The notes beneath the pieces are model-generated. The model was not told the DNA's origin and made no database searches. It saw only the letters and a program-made list of their open reading frames with translations. The translations under genes and the position numbers were made by a program. From NCBI GenBank assembly GCA_020216845.1, contig JAIWNK010000165.1, positions 1 to 8,708 of the forward strand: a stretch of 8,708 bases of DNA, in the 5' to 3' direction. This DNA comes from Anaerolinea sp. (lineage in GTDB: Bacteria; Chloroflexota; Anaerolineae; Anaerolineales; Anaerolineaceae). Positions within the stretch are counted from its first letter, which is position 1. Each line of letters starts with the position of its first letter. Of this stretch, positions 1 through 6,698 are shown piece after piece.

Positions 1-645
1 GCTCCAGGTCAACGGATCACCTTCCACATCCGCCGCAATCAACGTCAATGGCAGCGGCACATCTTCCGCCGTTGTCAGCGCCTGCCCCGTTGCGGTCGGC
101 GCATCATTGACCGCCGTGACGGTGAGTGTCACCGTCGCCACATTGCTATCTGCCACACCGTCGTTGACGAAGAAGGTGAAGCTATCCGCGCCATTGTAAT
201 CGGGCGCCGGGGTATAGATCAGGTCGGGGGCCGTGCCGCTCAACGTGCCATGCGTCGGGCTGCCAACGCTCCAGGTCAGCGGGTCGCCATCCACATCCGC
301 CGCAATCAACGTCAACGGCAGCGGCACATCTTCCGCCGTTGTCAGCGCCTGCCCCGTTGTGGTCGGCGCATCATTGACCGGCGTGACAAGGATGCTAATT
401 TCCGCCGGAGAAGAGGTCAGGCTGCCGTCGCTAGCGGTATAGGTAAAGCTATCCGGGCCGTTGTAATCGGGCGCCGGGGTATACGTCAGGTTCGGCAAAA
501 CGCCGCTCAACGTGCCATGTGCCGGTTGGGTATAGTCCAGGGTCAGTGCATCTCCATTGAGATCCAATGCCGCCAACGTCAGATCCACCGGCGTTTCTTC
601 GGCGGTCGTCAGGCTCTGCGCCTGCACCTGCGGCACCGCATTGAG
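1..645 (-). repeat. Tandem 267-bp (89-residue) cadherin-like repeats, three visible, the third cut by the window edge
   Basis: On the minus strand, unit 1 is 645-379, unit 2 is 378-112 and unit 3 begins at 111. Each starts at the V(N)DAP-like junction and spans exactly 267 bases. Motif order within a unit is VNDAP, TTAEDVPLPLTL, DGDPLTW, HGTLSG, YTPAPDYNG, DSFTY/F, then the next VNDAP. The acidic residues at the AED, D-DGD and ND positions suit calcium binding between domains, as in bacterial cadherin-like repeats; that is family knowledge, not shown here. Bases 1-120 and 268-387 differ at only 7 positions by my alignment, while the rest of the unit is much more diverged. More repeats are likely to the left. 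Confidence 0.85.
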
Positions 646-2181
646 CGCGGTTGTCGTCAGCGTGACCGTGCGCGAGGCGGGCGGCAGCACCCAGCGTAAG
701 GAGCCAACCCAATGGCTGTTCAACGTCACCGAATCGGTCTGCCCGGCGGGAGTGAAAGGCGGAATGCTCACCTGCACAGTCACCGTTGCCGTTTGCCCCG
801 GCAAAACTGAGGCGGTGAGGGACGGGGCAAACTCCGTCAGCCAAACAGGAGCAGCCGGAATGGTTTGCAGACCGGTCAGCAATTCGCCTGGCAAGGCGCC
901 CGTATTGGTCAAGGTGAGGGTGTAGGTGACGGTTTGTCCAGGTTCAGCGGCCAATGCAGCCGGGGTAGCAGAGCTCTCAAGGTCATAATTGGGCGGCAGG
1001 GGCAAGTCGCGCCGCACAACCTGGCCGGCTTGCGGCGTAACTGGGAAGAGAGAGGTCACATAATGCTGCTTACTGGCCTGCAAGTTGGTGCTGCTCGTGC
1101 CGCTGACGAAAAGCTGATAGAAGCCATCGGCAACAAGTGGATCGTTGGGGGTGGGGACGCTCAGTGTACTTGCCCCGCCGGGCACATCGTGCTGTATGGC
1201 GACCGCGTTGAGGGGCGCGTTGTTGTTGGCATTCAGGCTATAACCGGCCACCAACCCACCGCTGATTGGCCGACAATCGCTGATGGCAAAATCATCCACA
1301 TACCACCCCGGTTTGGTGGTGCCAAACAAGTTCCAATCGGACTTGAAGCGCAAGCGCAGCTTCACCTGTGGAACGGCATAGCTGGAATCCAGGTTGAGAG
1401 CGTGTTCTGTCCAGGTCAAGTCCACATTGCCATACACAGTGCCCTTGGTTGTCGTGCCCCAGGAATATTCACTGCCATACACATTCGTCCACGACGCACC
1501 GTTATCACGGCTGATTTGCAAGATGACGTAATCGAAGTCATCATACGTTTGCAGCCATTGCCACCACGAAATGCGCAAGCCCTGCCGCCCCGAAAGGTCT
1601 AAGGCTGTGTTGCGCGTCAGGTAGCTGCTTTCATCGTTGTTGTAATTGCCATTCAGCTTGGTCGCCCATACCTTGCTGCCAGAATGGGCGGCGTTGGGGC
1701 CACTGGTTGGGGTGCCCCAGCCCCATGAGCTGTTTTGGCCGCTAGCCCCAAAACCACCGTTATCCGCTTCGAAGTCGTTGCTCCACACCGTCATGCGCTG
1801 ATAGCCCGGAGCGCTACAAGCACTTGCATTAATCAACAGGTTGTAATCGCGCGTGTTTTGTCCGGGCACGGGCGTCAGCGTATCGGTCAGGGGCTGATAG
1901 CCACCCAGCACCACCGGTTGCACCGTCAGGGTATAGGTTTGTGAACTATCCAAATTGGGAATGGTGTAAGCACCAGTGAAAGGGTCGCTATATACAACTT
2001 GCGTAGTTGGCCCAGAGACAGAAATCTGCGCATAGAGGGGGTAGCCCTGACCACTGCCATCGCGCACAAAGCCGGTCAGTGTCGCTACATCGCCATGCGG
2101 TGCGGCCAGAACGGGCTGTTGCAAACTCAGGCACAGTGCCAGGCAGCACAAAACAGACAGGAAAAGGGAAAGTTTCTTCAT
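1..2181 (-). CDS. Secreted multidomain adhesin-like protein with cadherin-like (tandem-95) repeats, 3' end missing
   Basis: An open frame reads without a stop from ATG at 2181 to the left edge (727 codons visible; the C-terminus lies outside). Residues 1-27 form a Sec signal peptide (KK, then a Leu-rich core, cleavage near VLA/AP). Residues about 32-115 look like a carboxypeptidase-regulatory beta-sandwich. Residues about 130-303 look like a MAM/jelly-roll domain, starting at NDFEADNGGF and ending at GWYVDDFAISDC. Residues about 305-395 are a second regulatory-like fold. Residues about 400-512 resemble a CARDB/NEW3/DUF11-type domain (PGQTVTYTLTLTNTG). From about 513 there are 89-residue cadherin-like repeats with the VNDAP boundary, AEDVPL, and YTPAPDYNG-DSFTY/F motifs. 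No catalytic domain is visible, so a surface, adhesive or matrix role is inferred. It lies 16 bases downstream of the lipase gene and is probably co-transcribed with it. A C-terminal sorting or anchoring signal, or even an enzyme domain, could lie beyond the edge. Confidence 0.85.
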   Translation of the reverse strand, partial: MKKLSLFLSVLCCLALCLSLQQPVLAAPHGDVATLTGFVRDGSGQGYPLYAQISVSGPTTQVVYSDPFTGAYTIPNLDSSQTYTLTVQPVVLGGYQPLTDTLTPVPGQNTRDYNLLINASACSAPGYQRMTVWSNDFEADNGGFGASGQNSSWGWGTPTSGPNAAHSGSKVWATKLNGNYNNDESSYLTRNTALDLSGRQGLRISWWQWLQTYDDFDYVILQISRDNGASWTNVYGSEYSWGTTTKGTVYGNVDLTWTEHALNLDSSYAVPQVKLRLRFKSDWNLFGTTKPGWYVDDFAISDCRPISGGLVAGYSLNANNNAPLNAVAIQHDVPGGASTLSVPTPNDPLVADGFYQLFVSGTSSTNLQASKQHYVTSLFPVTPQAGQVVRRDLPLPPNYDLESSATPAALAAEPGQTVTYTLTLTNTGALPGELLTGLQTIPAAPVWLTEFAPSLTASVLPGQTATVTVQVSIPPFTPAGQTDSVTLNSHWVGSLRWVLPPASRTVTLTTTALNAVPQVQAQSLTTAEETPVDLTLAALDLNGDALTLDYTQPAHGTLSGVLPNLTYTPAPDYNGPDSFTYTASDGSLTSSPAEISILVTPVNDAPTTTGQALTTAEDVPLPLTLIAADVDGDPLTWSVGSPTHGTLSGTAPDLIYTPAPDYNGADSFTFFVNDGVADSNVATVTLTVTAVNDAPTATGQALTTAEDVPLPLTLIAADVEGDPLTWS

Positions 2182-2185
2182 TCGG

Positions 2186-2194
2186 CACCTCCTC
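2186..2194 (-). promoter_or_regulatory. Strong ribosome binding site of the tandem-repeat protein gene
   Basis: The minus strand reads GAGGAGGTG, then CCGA, then the ATG at 2181. This is a near-perfect Shine-Dalgarno lying entirely in the 16-base gap after the lipase stop codon. It fixes the start at 2181 rather than at the in-site GTG at 2188, which is in another frame. Its strength suggests the second gene is translated independently and not only by coupling. Confidence 0.85.
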
Positions 2195-2197
2195 GGT

Positions 2198-4345
2198 TCA
2201 ATGCTCGCTCAAAACCGGCAACTGCGAACGAGACTCAAACTGTCCATCGCCATCCAGGTCCAGTTCGAAGGGCAGCAGCTGATTCCACGCCCCGCTTAGT
2301 TTTAGCTGCGCCGTGCTGCCCGTGTTGGTTGGCAAAGCAGCGTAGAGCGCCTTGCCCTGCACCTCGTCTTGGACGAAATTCAACAGCTGCACTGTGACCC
2401 GACCACTGCGCTGTCCGCGCAAGCGAATGGTATACGTTCCGGTCGCCGGCAGCTTGAGCACCAGCCGATTGGTATCTTCCTGCTGATAATACAGCCCGGG
2501 GATTTCCTGACGCAGGCTCACCCGATTGTCCGCCGGCCCAGTCACCCGACCCTTGGCATCCACAACCCAGGCATCCACCGGCCCTTCGATGAGCAGCACC
2601 TGCCCGGTCAAGGGGACGGCTTTGGCAAATGGACCGGTGACAGCGCTGCCCGGATTGACCCATTGCAACTTGCTTGAGCTAAAAACGGCATAGGCGGCGT
2701 TCAACACAGCCGTATTCTTGGGCAACGTGCTATGATCCACCTCGTTAAAGAACATCAGTGTCGCCTCAGTGCTAAAGTCAACCGGCGGGGTCAAGTCCAG
2801 GTTGCGCATCTCAGCACTATGCAACGGCACAGTGCCATCGCCGTTGGCCATGATCGTGTTATACGATTCCTGACCAGGCTTCTGCTCCAGGTAGGTGATG
2901 GTCGGCAGATTGGTGCCGATCATCATATAGACCTCAACGCCATTGGTACTACCGTTCTGCCAGCCGACATTGAGCGGGGCGCGCCAGGCAACGCCCTCAT
3001 CGGTCAAAAAGGCGTTGTGCGTGCGGAACAAATCCAGCGTTTGCGTCAGATTCAGATAGCTGCCGCCACGCTGAATATAGCCATTCGGGTACACGTCAAA
3101 AAAGCGCTCGCCGGGCGAAAGCTGATAGCCGGCCGGGAAGTTTTGCAACAGCTGATAGGTCGTCGCCGGGTTAGGGTTACACCCTGCAAGCGGCAATTCC
3201 AGGAAACAGCCCTCCGGCGCAAGCAACATTTGCGCAATTTTGGTCGCCCCAAAATAGGGTGTGCCCAGCGTCACCAAATGAGCCACCTTGGCCGCCCGCA
3301 GCGGATCGGCCAGGTACGTGCGCGCCACCGCCCCGCCCATGCTATGCGCCAGCAGATTGACCTTGCGCGCATCCGGGTTGCGGCTCAGCGCCAATTGGAT
3401 GCAGCTATCCAACGTTTGATAGAGCAAATGATTGGGGTTGCTGTTGTGCGAAATCTGCCGCAGGTCACGCCGCCAGTCATAGGGGCAAACAAAAAAGGTT
3501 TGCCCTTCCACATAGCCCTTGTTCTGGAAGAATTGGATCGTCGTTTGATAGACATCCTGCGTGGCCACCGAGCGCAGAATATCCCCCTGCCGCACCGTCG
3601 TGTAGGCCGGGTTGGCAGGCTCAAACGGCGTATTGCCATCCGTCTGCAAGCGCGTCACCAACAAATGAGCGTCATCGCCCGACCACAACAAATCCCATGG
3701 ATCCACCCATAGCTCACTATACTGCCCATTCAAATCAGGGTCATTGAGCAGCTGCGAACCGCCCACACCGGGTAGCAAGATGATCGGCAACACCGGCGAC
3801 GGCAGGCTGCCGGCGTCGGTGCGCAAATCGTCTATCACCCATTGATTGGCCGATCCCGCAATGGTGACATGATGAATTTGTTGGCCAGAGGGCGCATCAA
3901 TGCGCAACGTGGCAAGTTGCCCGGTCGCCGCATTGGCGCTGACGCTGGCGGAAACGATTAGCGTGTTATAACCATTGTAGCCATTCAACGTCACGGTCGT
4001 TGCCGTGCTGACCTGCACCTCGAAGAAAAGCGCGTTGCCCTCGGTCAGGTCAATCCGACCCTCGGATGCATCCGCGCCCAGCCAGGCAAAGCCATTGCCA
4101 TTGCTAAAATAATCGCCGCCGGGATATTTGCCGTTATAGCGCGCCGTGCGCCAATCGCCATACACCCAACCGGCGCCAAAGTTTAGCCCGGACACACTTG
4201 TGCCGATTGCCTGACCATCCACACCATTTTCGAAAGCAATGGTCGCTGCATCTTGCACGGGCGCCGACTGTGCCACCGTTGGCGGGGAAAGGAACACACC
4301 GCCAAGCACACAAAGGGCCAAAAGAAAACGAACAATTGGCGTCAT
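2198..4345 (-). CDS. Secreted LCAT-type lipase/acyltransferase (alpha/beta hydrolase)
   Basis: The product has 715 residues. Residues 1-25 are a Sec signal peptide (hydrophobic FLLALCVLGGVFL, cleavage near TVAQ/SA). Residues about 35-178 form a jelly-roll-like beta domain ending in WVIDDLRTD. Residues about 185-560 are an alpha/beta hydrolase of the lecithin:cholesterol acyltransferase family: oxyanion-loop motif LPGVGGS (191-197), family signature YDWR (289-292), nucleophile elbow AHSMGG with Ser335, acid NGDGTVP with Asp503, and base VDHS with His538. A C-terminal beta domain follows and ends with DLDGDGQFE (696-704), a calcium-loop pattern. It probably cleaves or transfers acyl chains of lipids outside the cytoplasm; the substrate cannot be told. 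The frame continues upstream to a GTG at 4432, but ATG 4345 is preferred: it begins the signal peptide, has a GGGAGG ribosome site, and the predicted promoter lies inside the extension. It is the first gene of the two-gene minus-strand operon. Confidence 0.88.
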   Translation of the reverse strand: MTPIVRFLLALCVLGGVFLSPPTVAQSAPVQDAATIAFENGVDGQAIGTSVSGLNFGAGWVYGDWRTARYNGKYPGGDYFSNGNGFAWLGADASEGRIDLTEGNALFFEVQVSTATTVTLNGYNGYNTLIVSASVSANAATGQLATLRIDAPSGQQIHHVTIAGSANQWVIDDLRTDAGSLPSPVLPIILLPGVGGSQLLNDPDLNGQYSELWVDPWDLLWSGDDAHLLVTRLQTDGNTPFEPANPAYTTVRQGDILRSVATQDVYQTTIQFFQNKGYVEGQTFFVCPYDWRRDLRQISHNSNPNHLLYQTLDSCIQLALSRNPDARKVNLLAHSMGGAVARTYLADPLRAAKVAHLVTLGTPYFGATKIAQMLLAPEGCFLELPLAGCNPNPATTYQLLQNFPAGYQLSPGERFFDVYPNGYIQRGGSYLNLTQTLDLFRTHNAFLTDEGVAWRAPLNVGWQNGSTNGVEVYMMIGTNLPTITYLEQKPGQESYNTIMANGDGTVPLHSAEMRNLDLTPPVDFSTEATLMFFNEVDHSTLPKNTAVLNAAYAVFSSSKLQWVNPGSAVTGPFAKAVPLTGQVLLIEGPVDAWVVDAKGRVTGPADNRVSLRQEIPGLYYQQEDTNRLVLKLPATGTYTIRLRGQRSGRVTVQLLNFVQDEVQGKALYAALPTNTGSTAQLKLSGAWNQLLPFELDLDGDGQFESRSQLPVLSEH

Positions 4346-4355
4346 AAAAAAAAGA

Positions 4356-4361
4356 CCTCCC
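4356..4361 (-). promoter_or_regulatory. Ribosome binding site that decides the lipase start
   Basis: The minus strand reads GGGAGG, followed by TC and a run of eight T before ATG 4345, so about 10 bases separate the site from the start. The in-frame ATG at 4363 overlaps this site, and the GTG at 4432 has no comparable site. Confidence 0.75.
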
Positions 4362-4403
4362 ATTGGTAATATGCGTTGTCGAAGCAGCCTGAACGATGAG
4401 CGG

Positions 4404-4432
4404 ATTGTAGCACGAAACCGCTCAAAGCTCAC
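4404..4432 (-). promoter_or_regulatory. Candidate extended -10 promoter of the lipase operon
   Basis: On the minus strand, TGC-TACAAT (4412-4404) is an extended -10 element with five of six consensus bases. A weak -35 (GTGAGC, 4432-4427) stands 17 bases upstream. The start of transcription would be near 4397, giving a leader of about 50 bases before ATG 4345. An alternative -10, TAAAAT at 4441-4436, has no well-spaced -35. Confidence 0.45.
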
Positions 4433-4483
4433 GCTATTTTAATGTTAAAAAACCACCCAAAGTCAGAACAAACGTTCAAGCCC

Positions 4484-4512
4484 TTGCAAAATTAAAAATT
4501 TTATGATATGAT
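4484..4512 (+). promoter_or_regulatory. Sigma-70-type extended -10 promoter of greA
   Basis: The -35 is TTGCAA (4484-4489) and the -10 is TATGAT (4507-4512), with a 17-base spacer and a TG at 4504-4505, which makes it an extended -10. A second TATGAT overlaps at 4502-4507. The region is AT-rich in an otherwise GC-rich window. Transcription would start near 4519, leaving a leader of about 125 bases before greA. Confidence 0.75.
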
Positions 4513-4524
4513 ACTTGCAACGTT

Positions 4525-4609
4525 GGGCAAGAAATCTACCTCTCTACAAATCCCTCCTACTGGAGAGATTTTTTCTTTCGTTTAAGGGAGCAAATCGAGT
4601 TTTTTGCCC
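4525..4609 (+). promoter_or_regulatory. Structured greA 5' leader with a possible long-range closing stem
   Basis: GGGCAAGAAA (4525-4534) can pair with TTTTTTGCCC (4600-4609) over 10 pairs with one G-U, enclosing the terminator-like hairpin at 4548-4571. The pentamer AAATC occurs three times (4532-4536, 4548-4552, 4592-4596). Each copy can pair with the single GATTT at 4567-4571, so alternative folds are possible. The pairing was found by eye and no folding energy was computed. No known riboswitch class was recognised. Confidence 0.4.
4548..4578 (+). terminator. Terminator-like hairpin in the greA leader (possible attenuator)
   Basis: AAATC-c-CTCC (4548-4557), loop TACT (4558-4561), GGAG-a-GATTT (4562-4571) gives nine pairs with one C/A mismatch. 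The T-rich tract runs TTTTTT-C-TTT (4569-4578). It starts about 30 bases after the predicted transcription start and about 70 bases before the greA ATG. It cannot end an upstream plus-strand gene, because the upstream gene is divergent. Termination here would release an RNA of roughly 60 bases. The stem is AT-rich at its base, so it may be weak. Confidence 0.5.
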
Positions 4610-4644
4610 CGACCTCATTCACCCTTACCCCAAGGAACGATGCC

Positions 4645-5106
4645 ATGCCTGCAACCTTTTTGACCCGTGAAGGCTACAAGAAACTGCAAGACGAGTTAGA
4701 ATACCTGCGCACCTACAAGCGCGAAGAAATCGCTCAGCGGCTGCACGAAGCCATGGAAGGCGGCGAACTGATTGAAAACGCCGAATACGAAGCCGCCAAG
4801 AACGAACAGGCTTTCACCGAAGGGCGCATCAAAGAGTTGGAAATGCTGCTCGCCTCGGCGCGTGTCATTGATGAAGGGGCAGCTGTTGAAATCGTCCAGG
4901 TCGGCTCGCAGGTCACCATTCAGGAAGAGGGCGGCGAACCCGAAACCTACACGATTGTCGGCGCAGCTGAGGCCAACCCGGCCCAGGGACGCATCTCGAA
5001 CGAGTCCCCTTTGGGCAAGGCGTTGCTCAACCGCAAACCGGGCGACCGCGTGCAAGTAGATGCCCCCGCCGGTTCGTTCGTCGTCACGGTGCTCAAAGTG
5101 GCATAA
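4645..5106 (+). CDS. greA: Transcription elongation factor GreA
   Basis: The product has 153 residues, the usual GreA length. It binds in the secondary channel of RNA polymerase and stimulates cleavage of backtracked RNA, which rescues stalled complexes. The N-terminal coiled-coil hairpin covers about residues 8-75 with the tip GGELIENAEYEAAK (39-52). The FKBP-like C-terminal domain covers about 80-153 with RISNESPLGKALL. The catalytic-tip acidic pair of E. coli (Asp41, Glu44) aligns to Glu41 and Glu44 here, so Asp41 is replaced by Glu. ATG 4645 is chosen because AAGGAA (4632-4637) lies 7 bases upstream; the ATG at 4640 is out of frame. It has its own promoter and leader, and a GC-rich terminator follows 20 bases after the stop. 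greA next to lysS is also seen in other bacteria, such as Clostridia. Confidence 0.95.
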   Translation: MPATFLTREGYKKLQDELEYLRTYKREEIAQRLHEAMEGGELIENAEYEAAKNEQAFTEGRIKELEMLLASARVIDEGAAVEIVQVGSQVTIQEEGGEPETYTIVGAAEANPAQGRISNESPLGKALLNRKPGDRVQVDAPAGSFVVTVLKVA

Positions 5107-5126
5107 GCTTCTGTCCGGCCAATGCG

Positions 5127-5153
5127 GCCCCGCCACATCCGGCGGGGCTTTTC
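5127..5153 (+). terminator. Intrinsic terminator between greA and lysS
   Basis: GCCCCGCC (5127-5134), loop ACATCC, and GGCGGGGC (5141-5148) form a perfect 8-pair GC stem followed by TTTTC. The T tract is short, so some read-through is likely. A small competing stem GGCC (5117-5120) with GGCC (5126-5129) overlaps its 5' arm. Only 23 bases separate this element from the lysS ATG. Confidence 0.8.
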
Positions 5154-5176
5154 TAAATCTTCAACCAAGAGGACTC

Positions 5177-6691
5177 ATGCAATACAACGATCTGGAAAAA
5201 ATTCGTGTCGAAAAAGTCAACCGCTTGCGGGCAAGCGGCAGCAACCCCTACCCCACGCGCGCCCACGTCACCCACACAGCTGCTCAGGCAATTGCTGCCT
5301 TCGAGGCCGCCGAAGCAGCCGGGAACGGCGAAGTCATCACCGTCTGCGTTGGTGGACGGCTGCGTTCGCTGCGCGCCATGGGCAAGCTCATCTTTGCCCA
5401 CATTGAAGACCGCAGCGGACGGGTGCAACTCTTCCTGCGCGTCAATGAGCTCGGCGAACAGGCCCTGCAACAATTTCGCGAAGACCTTGACCTGGGTGAT
5501 TTTATCGAGGCGCGCGGCAACATGTTCCGCACGCGCAGCGGCGAAGTCAGCGTTCAGGTGCAGGAATTTGCCCTGTTGGCAAAGGCAATCACCCCGTTGC
5601 CCGCCGCAAAAGACGAGGTTGTAGACGGACAGGTCGTGCGCCATGCCAGCCTGAGCGACCCCGAAACGCGCTACCGTCAGCGCTATGCTGACCTGGCGAT
5701 CAACCCCGAGGTGCGCCAAATCTTCCGCACGCGCGGCAAAATCATTCAGGCCCTGCGTCAATTTTTGGATGAGCGCGACTTCCTCGAAGTGGAAACCCCC
5801 ATTTTGCAACCCATCTACGGTGGAGCAGCCGCCAAACCCTTCGTTACCTATCACAATCAGCTCAAGCAAAACCTGTATCTGCGCATCTCGTTTGAACTAT
5901 ATCTCAAACGCTTGCTGGTCGGCGGGTTAGAGCGTGTCTACGAAATCGGGCGTGACTTCCGCAACGAGGGTGTCTCTTACAAACACAACCCCGAGTTCAC
6001 GCAACTCGAATATTACATGGCCTATGCCGATTACCTCAAAATCATGCAAATGACCGAGGAAATGATCGCCTTCGTCTGTCAACGCGTGTTGGGCAAGTTA
6101 ACCTTCACGTTCGACGGGCAAACGATTGATGTCACCCCGCCCTGGCGACGGGTGGATCTGCGGCAGGGGCTGATCGAAGCAACCGGCATTGACATTGCCG
6201 CCTGTCCAACCGCCGAAAGCCTGGAAGCAGCCATGCGCGCCCGCGGCATGAACCCCAAACCCGGTCAGGCGCGCGGCAAGCTGATTGATGGCCTGCTCGG
6301 CGATTATCTTGAGCCGACCTTCATTCAACCGACCTTCCTCTACAACTACCCGCGCGACATCTCCCCACTGGCCAAGAGCATGCCCGATGACCCCACCACA
6401 GTCGAGCGCTTTGAAGGCTTCATCGGCGGCATGGAACTGTGTAACGCCTTCACCGAGCTGAACGACCCCTTCGATCAGGAAGCGCGCTTCCTGGAAATGG
6501 GGCGCGCCTACGCCGCGGAAGACGAAGAACGGCACCCGATGGACGAGGACTATCTGCAAGCCATGCGCTACGGCATGCCGCCCAATGGCGGCTTTGGCAT
6601 GGGCGTAGACCGCTTGACCATGTTGCTAACCGGTCAGCGCACCATCCGCGAGGTGCTGCTCTTCCCGCACCTGCGCGAAAGCAGCGACTGA
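5177..6691 (+). CDS. lysS: Lysyl-tRNA synthetase, class II
   Basis: The product has 504 residues, the normal size for bacterial class II LysRS. It charges tRNA-Lys with lysine using ATP in the cytoplasm. An OB-fold anticodon-binding domain covers about residues 54-140 (VGGRLRSLRAMGKLIF). The class II catalytic core shows motif 1 around 200-221 (FLEVETPIL, GGAAAKPF), motif 2 around 253-276 (RVYEIGRDFRNEG, HNPEFTQLE), the family block ISPLAK and ERFEGFIGGMELCNAFTELNDP (395-431), and motif 3 at 471-497 (GGFGMGVDRL, REVLLFP). The frame is open upstream through the terminator, but ATG 5177 is chosen because AAGAGGA (5167-5173) precedes it closely and the protein then begins as in homologues. It is followed after 7 bases by xseA. 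No T-box or other leader fits in the 70-base gap after greA. Confidence 0.97.
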   Translation: MQYNDLEKIRVEKVNRLRASGSNPYPTRAHVTHTAAQAIAAFEAAEAAGNGEVITVCVGGRLRSLRAMGKLIFAHIEDRSGRVQLFLRVNELGEQALQQFREDLDLGDFIEARGNMFRTRSGEVSVQVQEFALLAKAITPLPAAKDEVVDGQVVRHASLSDPETRYRQRYADLAINPEVRQIFRTRGKIIQALRQFLDERDFLEVETPILQPIYGGAAAKPFVTYHNQLKQNLYLRISFELYLKRLLVGGLERVYEIGRDFRNEGVSYKHNPEFTQLEYYMAYADYLKIMQMTEEMIAFVCQRVLGKLTFTFDGQTIDVTPPWRRVDLRQGLIEATGIDIAACPTAESLEAAMRARGMNPKPGQARGKLIDGLLGDYLEPTFIQPTFLYNYPRDISPLAKSMPDDPTTVERFEGFIGGMELCNAFTELNDPFDQEARFLEMGRAYAAEDEERHPMDEDYLQAMRYGMPPNGGFGMGVDRLTMLLTGQRTIREVLLFPHLRESSD

Positions 6692-6698
6692 GCAAACC

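Noticed and set aside
1..645. CRISPR array or mobile element repeats
   Set aside because: The repeats are 267-base in-frame coding units of a protein domain, not short repeats with spacers, and no transposase or terminal repeats accompany them.
865..1602. Plus-strand open frame of 245 residues
   Set aside because: It is antisense to the jelly-roll and CARDB-like part of the repeat protein. No ribosome site or recognisable family was seen.
2732..3712. Long plus-strand open frame (326 residues)
   Set aside because: It lies wholly opposite the lipase gene, whose frame has a signal peptide, family motifs and a ribosome site. The plus-strand product is rich in Arg, Gln and His without domains, as expected of a GC-rich antisense frame.
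4346..4432. 29-residue N-terminal extension of the lipase from GTG 4432
   Set aside because: It would put an Arg-rich stretch before the signal peptide, it has no good ribosome site, and the predicted -10 element lies inside it.
5060..5176. 39-residue N-terminal extension of lysS
   Set aside because: It would overlap the end of greA and run through the terminator hairpin. ATG 5177 has a good ribosome site and matches the usual start of the family.
5107..5176. T-box leader upstream of lysS
   Set aside because: The gap is only 70 bases and is filled by a terminator and a ribosome site; no T-box motif is present.
5153..5869. Minus-strand open frame of 238 residues opposite lysS
   Set aside because: lysS on the plus strand has all class II synthetase motifs; the minus-strand product matches nothing that I recognise.
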